Part shown: in pieces, positions 1 to 5,025 of the stretch | Position numbering within the stretch: position 1 is the first letter of the stretch | How the letters are laid out: every line of letters begins with the position of its first letter | From: an archaeon | GTDB lineage: Archaea; Nanobdellota; Nanobdellia; Pacearchaeales; GW2011-AR1 | Length of the DNA stretch: 9,864 nt | Direction of reading: 5' to 3' | Assembly (NCBI GenBank): GCA_025453475.1 | Contig: JALOQH010000013.1 | Location: forward strand, 1-9,864 | Made by a program: the position numbers and the translations under genes | The notes under the pieces: model-generated | Database searches by the model: none | What the model saw: only the letters and a program-made list of their open reading frames with translations | Told to the model about the DNA's origin: nothing

Positions 1-42
1 GCAATATCCTTTTGATTGCCTGAAAAGCTTTAATTTTATCAT
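1..42 (-). CDS. Start of an unidentified gene (partial), possibly a C39-like cysteine peptidase
   Basis: An ATG one base after the enolase stop opens a frame that runs to the window edge (14 codons, MIKLKLFRQSKGYC). The one-base gap suggests it is co-transcribed with eno. Fourteen residues cannot identify a protein. The pattern of a Gln a few residues before a Tyr-Cys pair near the N-terminus resembles the start of C39-type papain-like peptidases, where Gln forms the oxyanion hole and Cys is the nucleophile, usually followed by Gly-Pro. That match is a guess from a short string. It does not look like ribosomal protein S2, which often follows eno in archaea. Confidence 0.4.
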   Translation of the reverse strand, partial: MIKLKLFRQSKGYC

Positions 43-43
43 A

Positions 44-1180
44 TTACTTTAGAGAACGCTCGATTTCAATCATCCTGTTAAGTTTGGCTTCGCGCCAAGG
101 CGTTGAGATACCGCATTTGAAATAGTCTGCTCCAAAGCCGAAGGCGTAATCTGCAATTGCGCTGTCCATTGTTTCCCCTGAGCGGTGGGAGAGAACTGTT
201 TTTATTTTATTCTTCTTGCAAAGCTCGAAAATTCTCCTGACATCTAGAAGGGAGCCGTTTTGATTTGGTTTTATTATCATTGCGTTGATTGCTTTGTCTT
301 TAATTGCGCCCTTGACTCTGTCAAAATGGGTGACTGTCAAATCATCCCCGACAACAAGAGTTTTTTCCTTGTTTATTTTCCTGAACCCGTCAAAATCTTC
401 TTCCTGAACAGGGTCTTCAACATAAAAGAGATTGTACTTTTTGATAAGATTATTGATATATTCTATGTGCTCCTCCTTGTTCAGGGTTTTTTCTCCGGAA
501 AGGTAGAAACCGTATTTGTAAAAGGAGGATGATGCAACATCCAAGCCAATTCTCGCATCTTTTGCGAATTCTGAAAGAATATCCAAGACTTGTGTGTTAT
601 CCATTGCAAGCTGCCAGGCGCCTTCGTCGTTCTTTTCTTCAGCATGCAGAAGCTTCCCGATTTTCGTGTAGATTGAATTCATCATTTTCACATTCTTCTC
701 AAAGGATTTTTCTTGGGGAATAAGAAGGAACTCCTGAAAAGTCGGGTGAATGACAAAATTCTCGCTGTGAAGACCGCCGCCAATTGCATTTCCCACAGGA
801 ATTGGGAATTTTCTTGCTTTCGGATTAATTATCTGCCAGAGCTCTTTTTTCTGCTCCTTCGCAAGCGCCTTCAGGATTGCTGACTCTAGAGCGAATAAGG
901 CATTTGCTCCGAACTGGTGCACGTTCTTAAATCCGAATTGGTCTTTTATCAGATTCTCGACTTTAATCAAATCATCAAATGAGTTTATTTCGTAGGGAAT
1001 TTTCAGAACATCAATCAGATGAATGCTCCAGTCAAGGGATTCGCAATAAGGTTTTGTCTCGTGCTTTCCTTTTGATTTTCCTTCTGGCGAGGACGCACGA
1101 CATCCGTTAACCTCAACGCCAATTGTGGGATGCCCCCTTGAATCCAGAATTTTAGCGCCCCTCAGCTCTTTTATCCACAT
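44..1180 (-). CDS. eno: Enolase, shortened divergent form
   Basis: Phosphopyruvate hydratase, interconverting 2-phosphoglycerate and phosphoenolpyruvate in cytosolic glycolysis/gluconeogenesis. At 378 residues it is shorter than usual enolases (about 410-440). The N-terminal DSRGxPT motif (13-19) is present. The mobile loop normally PSGASTG reads PEGKSKG (32-38) but keeps the Mg-binding Ser36 and His40. By alignment from memory all barrel catalytic residues remain: His138, Glu150 (QEF), Glu186 (DEGA), Mg ligands Asp214, Glu255 and the Asp279-Asp280 pair, base Lys304 (IIKPNQ), His332-Arg333-Ser334 (SHRSGET) and Lys355. The losses fall mainly between DSRG and the FGAN motif (about 24 residues fewer) and include the usual LELRDG segment. 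The start fits the family and sits about 25 bases after a TATA-like box. Active enolase is most likely; a relative with shifted specificity is possible. Confidence 0.9.
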   Translation of the reverse strand: MWIKELRGAKILDSRGHPTIGVEVNGCRASSPEGKSKGKHETKPYCESLDWSIHLIDVLKIPYEINSFDDLIKVENLIKDQFGFKNVHQFGANALFALESAILKALAKEQKKELWQIINPKARKFPIPVGNAIGGGLHSENFVIHPTFQEFLLIPQEKSFEKNVKMMNSIYTKIGKLLHAEEKNDEGAWQLAMDNTQVLDILSEFAKDARIGLDVASSSFYKYGFYLSGEKTLNKEEHIEYINNLIKKYNLFYVEDPVQEEDFDGFRKINKEKTLVVGDDLTVTHFDRVKGAIKDKAINAMIIKPNQNGSLLDVRRIFELCKKNKIKTVLSHRSGETMDSAIADYAFGFGADYFKCGISTPWREAKLNRMIEIERSLK

Positions 1181-1200
1181 GAATATTAGAGGGAAGGGGG

Positions 1201-1208
1201 ATTTTTAA
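1201..1208 (-). promoter_or_regulatory. Possible TATA box for eno
   Basis: On the minus strand this reads TTAAAAAT, centred about 24-25 bases before the enolase ATG. That is the spacing expected between an archaeal TATA box and a transcription start lying at the start codon, so the mRNA would be leaderless. The upstream TFB element is not convincing (CCATCC) and no Shine-Dalgarno site precedes the ATG. The 152-base gap to rpoK makes a separate promoter reasonable, though read-through from rpoK is not excluded. Confidence 0.4.
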
Positions 1209-1210
1209 GG

Positions 1211-1303
1211 ATGGCGATTTACGGATTATTAGCAGAAAAGGCTGAGAGATATAGGGCAACAGAAAAGCAGGAAATTAAGATTGAATTTGTTTGGGATAGT
1301 TGA
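1211..1303 (+). CDS. Candidate 30-residue small ORF, doubtful
   Basis: A short frame on the opposite strand to its neighbours, filling much of the eno-rpoK gap. It begins MAIYGLLAEKAERYRATEK and ends in WDS; the product would be charged and mostly helical, with no membrane segment. An AAGG directly precedes the ATG, too close to be a normal Shine-Dalgarno site. A weak AT-rich stretch (ATATTAGA, about 25 bases upstream) is the only promoter hint. I do not recognise it. A 30-codon frame can easily occur by chance, and it overlaps the region just upstream of the eno promoter on the other strand. Confidence 0.15.
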   Translation: MAIYGLLAEKAERYRATEKQEIKIEFVWDS

Positions 1304-1332
1304 ATTAGTTAAGAAATCTATAACTGGGCTTC

Positions 1333-1728
1333 TTATTCTTCTGCGGGTGTGCTTCCGCCTGCAAGATTGACTGGCTCGTCCTGGAAATCTTCAAGTTCGT
1401 CGCCTTCAACAAGACCAAGTTCAGCAGCATCTTCAACAAGCTCTTTCTCGACCTCATGCTCTTTTGCTGCAAGCTCTTCGTCAGAAACAGATTCTTCTTT
1501 TCCTGCAACAAGCTTGGTTTTTTTCTTTTGAGGCATCGGGCGGTGAATTGATATTGGCAAAACACCAGATTCAAGCTCTTTTTCAGCTATTCTTATTGAG
1601 TCAAATTTAAGCGCCTTTAGCTCTTCATCAGAGATCTTAAGCAAAAGCGGGGCATCCATTGCTATCTGCAGTGCACGTGCGCCGATTATCCTGGCATTTT
1701 CATATCTTGTGAATTCGACTTTGCTCAT
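1333..1728 (-). CDS. rpoK: RNA polymerase subunit Rpo6 (RpoK, omega/Rpb6 homologue) with acidic C-terminal tail
   Basis: Small RNA polymerase subunit that clamps the largest subunit and aids assembly, equivalent to bacterial omega and eukaryotic Rpb6. Residues 1-66 hold the whole family core: FTRYENARIIGARALQIAMD at 6-25 and the ending GVLPISIHRP at 55-64, which normally closes the archaeal protein. About 65 further residues follow: a lysine-rich patch (68-72) and then a Glu/Asp-rich, probably disordered or helical segment. In eukaryotic Rpb6 an acidic tail lies at the N-terminus, so this placement is unusual. The ATG is 12 bases after the rrp42 stop, so it is probably translated from the exosome transcript; no Shine-Dalgarno site is visible. 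In many archaea rpoK precedes eno, as here. Confidence 0.93.
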   Translation of the reverse strand: MSKVEFTRYENARIIGARALQIAMDAPLLLKISDEELKALKFDSIRIAEKELESGVLPISIHRPMPQKKKTKLVAGKEESVSDEELAAKEHEVEKELVEDAAELGLVEGDELEDFQDEPVNLAGGSTPAEE

Positions 1729-1740
1729 GTTATAGGGGTT

Positions 1741-2553
1741 TTAGAGAAACTTTTTAAGTTTTTCGTTTATCTCATCGTACTTCTTCGGAAGAGTGTCCAT
1801 TATCTTGTCGATTTCTTCTTGTGTAAATGGCGTTTTTCCGCTCTTCTGGCACGAGTTGATAAGATAATCTTTTGGATTGGAAAGTCCGAAAGTAACTCTT
1901 ACGTCGCAGGCTTCTTCCTCTTCCCTTGTTGGGTCAAGAAGCAAGGAGTTTCCAAGCTTGTAGAATGTAAAGCATATCGGGATTATATCTTTTGCAAGAG
2001 GAAGCTTCTTTGTTGCTTTCTTGTCATAGTCTATTTTTCCATCCTTATCCAGTTCAGGAACCATTGCGGTTTTCAAAGCAAGCAGTGCGCCGATTGTTGA
2101 AGCATCTATAAGATTGCCGTCATCGTTTATCGGGTAGACATCTATATAGACTGTCCAGACTTTTTCTCCTTCTTTGATTACGAGTTTTTCAAGTTCAATT
2201 ACATGGGACTCTCTTATTGCCCTGTCAACCAGCCTTGGAAGTTCTATTGCGTGGAACCCTGGAGGACCGTGTTCAAATCTTGGTGAAGCAAGCGGGAGCA
2301 AGTCTGCTGATACTGTCAAATTTCCCCTGTCAGGAGAATCCGGATACGGCTCGCCCATTGCCATTTTTACTCCGACAATAACTTCGGTTTTTCCGATGCG
2401 AACACGCGCGCTTCCTTCTGCAGTGTTTGAAATTTCTGTTTCTACTGAAAGTTTTCTATGCTCCAGCAAATCGCGCCCGTCAAATCTCTTGCCTTCTGCG
2501 AACATCTTCTTCAATGTTTCTATTGTTAAATTGGAACTTGCCATTGAGCTCAT
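1741..2553 (-). CDS. rrp42: Exosome subunit Rrp42 (RNase PH fold, non-catalytic)
   Basis: Structural RNase PH-like subunit that alternates with Rrp41 in the hexameric ring of the archaeal exosome, the phosphorolytic 3'-5' RNA-degrading and tailing machine. At 270 residues it has the usual length. Seen: the RFDGRDLLEHRKL opening (23-35), the NTAEGSARVRIGKTEV block (43-58), a PDRGNL/SPRFEHGPPG region typical of Rrp42, and LLLDPTREEE in the second half. The family lacks catalytic aspartates of its own but shapes the active site of the neighbouring Rrp41. Its ATG overlaps the rrp41 stop by four bases (ATGA) and follows a strong Shine-Dalgarno sequence. That spacing favours this ATG over a second one three codons later. 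Expected to be made with Rrp41 in equal amounts. Confidence 0.96.
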   Translation of the reverse strand: MSSMASSNLTIETLKKMFAEGKRFDGRDLLEHRKLSVETEISNTAEGSARVRIGKTEVIVGVKMAMGEPYPDSPDRGNLTVSADLLPLASPRFEHGPPGFHAIELPRLVDRAIRESHVIELEKLVIKEGEKVWTVYIDVYPINDDGNLIDASTIGALLALKTAMVPELDKDGKIDYDKKATKKLPLAKDIIPICFTFYKLGNSLLLDPTREEEEACDVRVTFGLSNPKDYLINSCQKSGKTPFTQEEIDKIMDTLPKKYDEINEKLKKFL

Positions 2554-3254
2554 TTTTCTATTACCTCCTTAAGCGCTTTCTTCTGAACCTCATAAATTTT
2601 CTTGCATGCTTCTGCTCCTATTCTTGTTACTTCCTTGACTATTTCCGGCTGAATTTTCCCATCAAGCTGCAAGAGTGTGAATTCGTCAGAGTTTGCAACT
2701 TTAGCCACTGCAAAGTCTGTTGCGCCCTCGCCTTCCTCAAAATCTTCTTCTTCTTTTGTTAAGTCAACAACAAGAGCTTTGTCCTGCTTGCCTACAGCGA
2801 CTGAACAAATCAAATCTCTCATCGGGATTCCTGCGTGAGCAAGAGCCATTGAAGCAGCATTGATTCCTGCTGTTCTTGTTCCTGCATCTGCCTGGATTAT
2901 GTAAATTTGAACATCAATTACTGTGCTTGGGAAAGCTGCTAAATCAATAACAGGAGAAAGAGCCCATTCAGTTACCTTTGATATTTCCTGCGATCTTCGG
3001 GATGGGCCAGGCTTCTTTCTGTCATAAACTGAAAATGAAAGCAAATCGTAGTTAACACGAAGAACTCCGCTTGCCGGGTCCTGCATGTGCTGCGGATGCA
3101 ACTGCCTTGGTCCGTAAACTGCCGCGATTGCAACTGTGTTTCCGAATGCGAACATTGCCGAGCCGTCTGCGTTTGGGATTACTCCGACTTTTGCAGTCAT
3201 TGGTCTAAGCTCTGTAAGCCCTCTTCCGTCTGGTCTTTTATGTTCTTTTGCCAT
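2550..3254 (-). CDS. rrp41: Exosome catalytic subunit Rrp41 (RNase PH fold)
   Basis: Phosphate-dependent 3'-5' exoribonuclease subunit of the archaeal exosome. At 234 residues it matches the family. Seen: KRPDGRGLTELRP (6-18), the RNA-binding PSRRSQEISKV (84-94), the phosphate-binding AGTRTAGINAAS (124-135), and the two acidic positions of the active site, Asp164 (VVDLTKEE) and Asp180 (ATDFAVA). In the relatives I can recall these aspartates are about 12 residues apart; here they are 16 apart, with a Glu/Gly-rich insertion (EEGEGA) between them. One base separates the ATG from the rrp4 stop, and the end overlaps rrp42, so the three exosome genes form one operon. It is active only when paired with Rrp42. 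Confidence 0.96.
   Translation of the reverse strand: MAKEHKRPDGRGLTELRPMTAKVGVIPNADGSAMFAFGNTVAIAAVYGPRQLHPQHMQDPASGVLRVNYDLLSFSVYDRKKPGPSRRSQEISKVTEWALSPVIDLAAFPSTVIDVQIYIIQADAGTRTAGINAASMALAHAGIPMRDLICSVAVGKQDKALVVDLTKEEEDFEEGEGATDFAVAKVANSDEFTLLQLDGKIQPEIVKEVTRIGAEACKKIYEVQKKALKEVIEK
2563..2570 (-). promoter_or_regulatory. Strong Shine-Dalgarno site for rrp42
   Basis: On the minus strand this reads AAGGAGGT, nine bases before the rrp42 ATG. It lies inside the last codons of rrp41 (encoding Lys-Glu-Val). It fixes the choice of the first ATG and points to translation of rrp42 from a polycistronic message rather than by leaderless initiation. Confidence 0.8.
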
Positions 3255-3255
3255 T

Positions 3256-3993
3256 TTAGTTTTTCTCGAACCATTCCTCCACTTTTTCTGTTAATCCTTC
3301 CACAAAAACCTTGTCTGCAACAAATTCAATTGCTTTTCTTGCCCTTACCTGGGCTTCTATTGTCGGACCGTTTATCCATATCCATCCGTTCTGCCCGACA
3401 GTTATGCCGCAACCTGTTTTGTCTTTAATCAATGAAATCATGCTTCCCTCTCTCCCAATTATTCTTGGAACGCGGTTTGGAATAACGCGGAAGATAAATC
3501 CGCCCTCAAGCTTTCCAAAGCCCTTTCCCCTTAATGATAAGTCAATTCCTTTTCCGCCGACTGACCAGATTTTTGCAGCAATAACATCGCCTATTGCAAG
3601 ATACTGGTCCATTGCATTCTTGTTTACAAATCTTGGAGATTCTTCAATTGGCAGGAATCCGTCTGCTGCTGAGTCTATATCCACGACCCATCCTCTGAAG
3701 GTAATGTTCGTAACTCTGCCGATTACAACGTTGTTTCTTCTTGGTATGAATGCGCCTGTAACTGCAAGAACTTTCACGATTCTGCCTGCCTGTTCTGCCA
3801 ATCCGAACCTTGCTGAGACTATATCATTTCCCTCGCGCCTTGCGCCCTCGCCAGGCAAGAAATCCTCTCCGGAAACAATTATTTCTCCAGGAATAACTGC
3901 CTTTCTCTTTGCATGGGGATCCTCTGAAACACCTGCGGCAGATATCTCTGACTCTTCATTAAATTCCTGTTCCTCGTTTGTTTGTCTTCTCAT
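3256..3993 (-). CDS. rrp4: Exosome cap subunit Rrp4 (S1 and KH domains)
   Basis: RNA-binding cap protein sitting on the Rrp41-Rrp42 ring, guiding substrates into the pore. Domain order fits the family: an N-terminal region (about 32-60, VIPGEIIVSGEDFLPGEG), an S1 RNA-binding domain (about 70-150, including GRVTNITFRGWVVDI), and a KH domain around IIGREGSMI, ending at WFEKN. About 30 residues rich in Glu, Ser and Asn precede the first conserved block, where related archaeal proteins begin almost at once; no later ATG offers a shorter start. The gene has a good TATA box about 75 bases upstream and no clear Shine-Dalgarno site. The other cap components, Csl4 and DnaG, are not in the window. Confidence 0.95.
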   Translation of the reverse strand: MRRQTNEEQEFNEESEISAAGVSEDPHAKRKAVIPGEIIVSGEDFLPGEGARREGNDIVSARFGLAEQAGRIVKVLAVTGAFIPRRNNVVIGRVTNITFRGWVVDIDSAADGFLPIEESPRFVNKNAMDQYLAIGDVIAAKIWSVGGKGIDLSLRGKGFGKLEGGFIFRVIPNRVPRIIGREGSMISLIKDKTGCGITVGQNGWIWINGPTIEAQVRARKAIEFVADKVFVEGLTEKVEEWFEKN

Positions 3994-4063
3994 GGTTAAT
4001 TTATCAGATAAGCAGATAATTTGTGTCCACTGTCCATCTGTTTCAAGAAAGTTTATTTTTGGC

Positions 4064-4080
4064 TATTTAAAAATGTTTCG
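4064..4080 (-). promoter_or_regulatory. Archaeal promoter (BRE plus TATA) for the rrp4-rrp41-rrp42-rpoK operon
   Basis: The minus strand reads CGAAACATTTTTAAATA: an A-rich TFB-recognition element followed by a good TATA box (TTTAAATA, the same octamer found before SBDS). The predicted transcription start, about 25 bases downstream, falls near position 4042, leaving a leader of roughly 50 bases before the rrp4 ATG. This would let exosome genes be expressed independently of SBDS. Confidence 0.6.
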
Positions 4081-4100
4081 CTTTCAGGCTTTAGAAATCT

Positions 4101-4232
4101 CTAAGAGGAGATGGATGACAGCGATGAAGAGATAAAACAGTAATTATTCGTGAGGTAGGTAAGATAGCTGGCTAATGCTAGGAATGTAAAACAATAAACC
4201 GCCTTTTTTATTCTGAATAAATGTCTTTTCAT
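4101..4232 (-). CDS. Candidate 43-residue small membrane protein
   Basis: A 44-codon frame begins 13 bases after the SBDS stop, in the same direction, and ends just before the rrp4 promoter, so it fits neatly between the two. The product starts MKRHLFRIKK, a basic segment, followed by a single hydrophobic stretch (AVYCFTFLALASYLTYL, residues 11-27) and a Ser-rich end. This is the shape of a one-pass membrane peptide with a cytoplasmic N-terminus. No Shine-Dalgarno site precedes it and I recognise no family. SBDS and rrp4 are usually adjacent or nearly so in archaea, so the gap itself asks for an explanation. A chance frame remains quite possible. Confidence 0.3.
   Translation of the reverse strand: MKRHLFRIKKAVYCFTFLALASYLTYLTNNYCFISSSLSSISS
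4207..4221. repeat. Short inverted repeat in the SBDS-rrp4 gap
   Basis: TTTATTC and GAATAAA, seven bases each, flank a single central T. It lies inside the candidate small ORF, about 25 bases after the SBDS stop. It could be a weak hairpin at the 3' end of the SBDS message or a protein site. AT-rich repeats of this size occur by chance, so it is listed only as a visible structure. Confidence 0.35.
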
Positions 4233-4245
4233 TGTTTAAACCGGG

Positions 4246-4923
4246 TTATTTCTTTTCCACTATTTCTTCGCTCTGAACAGCCCCGTGGGTTATATGGTTA
4301 AGTTTCTCGTAAAAGTCCATAAGCATGCCTGCAGGCATGCTTAAAACAACTGAAAGAGCCCCATTGGAGAGCCAATCTTCGCTTTCCTTGTAGTCCTTGA
4401 GAATGCCATAAACCTGTCCTGTAAATTGGGCAGGAATAACCAGCTTTATTCTCTTGGTCTCGAGCTTGATGGGAATGACTGTCTGGAGTTTTGAAATTAT
4501 GTCCGGAAGCTGCTGCTCAGGAAGGCGGGAGTCAAAGCTGTAGTGCGCCTCGTTTATCGCCCTTTTTATTCTTTCTTCGGTATACGGGCGTCCGTGCTGG
4601 TCAACAGCGTTTTTTAGAATCAAGTCAACAACTCTCTTTATTTTTGCGTCTCTTTCTGAATCACGAACATCCTGGGTTTTTTGTATCTCCCCAGACATTA
4701 TTATCTTCTTTGCAATCTCATAAACATCTGATGTGCCAAAAGCATCCTTCAACTCTGCTTCTTTGGCGCCATTGCCTTTCTTTACATCTGTGAAAATTCT
4801 GTTAAAATTCAGGGCTTTTGTAATGTCGCCTTTTCCATTTTTTACCTTTAGCGCTTCGTCAATGTCGACTTCTATTTCGTATTGCTTGCCTTTTACTTTT
4901 GTCCTTGCTATTACATTTGGCAT
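4246..4923 (-). CDS. sdo1: Ribosome maturation protein SBDS/Sdo1
   Basis: Archaeal homologue of the Shwachman-Bodian-Diamond protein. In eukaryotes it works with the GTPase EFL1 to release the anti-association factor (eIF6) from the large ribosomal subunit; the archaeal role is inferred to be similar. The 225 residues cover the three family domains: an N-terminal FYSH domain (about 1-85, with the FGTSDVYEIAKKI and GEIQKTQ blocks at about 63-84), a helical middle domain (about 86-160, with RIKRAINEA), and a C-terminal ferredoxin-like domain (about 160-225, with IPAQFTGQVYG and LNHITHG). The N-terminus lacks the few residues that usually precede the VIAR motif, but the ATG sits 25 bases after a TATA box, supporting a leaderless start here. 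It diverges from psmA. A 24-base palindrome lies within the third domain. Confidence 0.95.
   Translation of the reverse strand: MPNVIARTKVKGKQYEIEVDIDEALKVKNGKGDITKALNFNRIFTDVKKGNGAKEAELKDAFGTSDVYEIAKKIIMSGEIQKTQDVRDSERDAKIKRVVDLILKNAVDQHGRPYTEERIKRAINEAHYSFDSRLPEQQLPDIISKLQTVIPIKLETKRIKLVIPAQFTGQVYGILKDYKESEDWLSNGALSVVLSMPAGMLMDFYEKLNHITHGAVQSEEIVEKK
4320..4343. repeat. Perfect 24-base palindrome inside SBDS
   Basis: The twelve bases TAAGCATGCCTG are followed at once by their exact reverse complement, centred between 4331 and 4332, with no spacer. It contains two GCATGC hexamers and a central CTGCAG. On the coding strand it specifies the Leu-Ser-Met-Pro-Ala-Gly-Met-Leu stretch of the SBDS C-terminal domain, about 75 bases before the stop codon. 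In RNA it could fold as a stem of about ten pairs with a four-base loop. A perfect palindrome this long is not expected by chance in a window of this size, although its role is unknown. Confidence 0.9.
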
Positions 4924-4944
4924 ATCGGGAAAAATGATAGATGT

Positions 4945-4958
4945 TATTTAAAGATTTG
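4945..4958 (-). promoter_or_regulatory. Promoter for SBDS (leaderless)
   Basis: The minus strand reads CAAATC then TTTAAATA, a TFB-recognition element and TATA box in the expected order. The box centre is 25-26 bases before the SBDS ATG, so transcription probably begins at the start codon itself; no Shine-Dalgarno site is present. Confidence 0.6.
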
Positions 4959-4960
4959 TG

Positions 4961-5001
4961 TTCAGAATGCATAGCAAAACTTAAATATGGCGCATTCTGA
5001 A
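4961..5001. repeat. 10-base inverted repeat flanking the psmA TATA box
   Basis: TTCAGAATGC (4961-4970) and its exact reverse complement GCATTCTGAA (4992-5001) are separated by 21 bases that contain the psmA TFB element and TATA box. The arm centres are 31 bases apart, about three helical turns, so both arms face the same side of the DNA. The left arm also abuts the divergent SBDS promoter. This arrangement suits an operator for a regulator that would block or bracket the core promoter. The binding protein is unknown. Confidence 0.6.
4974..4988 (+). promoter_or_regulatory. Core promoter for psmA
   Basis: GCAAAAC followed by TTAAATAT forms an A-rich TFB element and TATA box. The predicted start about 25 bases downstream falls near 5009-5011, giving a very short leader of about 16 bases that just includes the Shine-Dalgarno site. 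Confidence 0.6.
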
Positions 5002-5008
5002 GCTAATT

Positions 5009-5015
5009 AAAGGAG
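5009..5015 (+). promoter_or_regulatory. Shine-Dalgarno site for psmA
   Basis: AAAGGAG lies ten bases before the ATG at 5026. It favours this start over the in-frame ATG at codon 7 (5044), which would be 28 bases away but would give a protein beginning like the Thermoplasma alpha subunit (MQxxxMxYDRA). Confidence 0.55.
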
Positions 5016-5025
5016 TTTCTAAAAG

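Noticed and set aside
85..99. Small hairpin TTGGC-TTCGC-GCCAA near the enolase 3' end as a terminator
   Set aside because: Only five base pairs, inside coding sequence, with no T-run after it.
1305..1574. An 89-codon frame overlapping rpoK on the same strand
   Set aside because: A different frame of the same DNA; the rpoK frame carries the conserved core and the acidic tail, this one is a Lys-rich shadow.
2174..2572. A 132-codon plus-strand frame antisense to rrp42
   Set aside because: Ser/Pro-rich low-complexity translation opposite a well-conserved gene; no start signals.
3311..4135. A 274-codon plus-strand frame antisense to rrp4
   Set aside because: Rrp4 on the other strand is unmistakable over its whole length; this frame shows no recognisable domain and is a shadow of its codon pattern.
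4111..4143. Ten-codon frame MDDSDEEIKQ after a GAGGAG on the plus strand
   Set aside because: Too short, the GAGGAG directly abuts the ATG, and it is antisense to the candidate small membrane peptide.
3994..4245. Possible guide RNA (C/D box) or tRNA in the SBDS-rrp4 gap
   Set aside because: Only loose C-box-like (GCGATGA) and CTGA strings about 85 bases apart, with no paired C'/D' motifs; no T-loop or cloverleaf for a tRNA.
4207..5001. ATTCTGAA/TTCAGAAT as a dispersed regulatory motif (also near 578, 4210 and 8702)
   Set aside because: The other copies lie in eno and rpl30 coding sequence or in an AT-rich gap without a paired arm, so only the psmA pair is meaningful.
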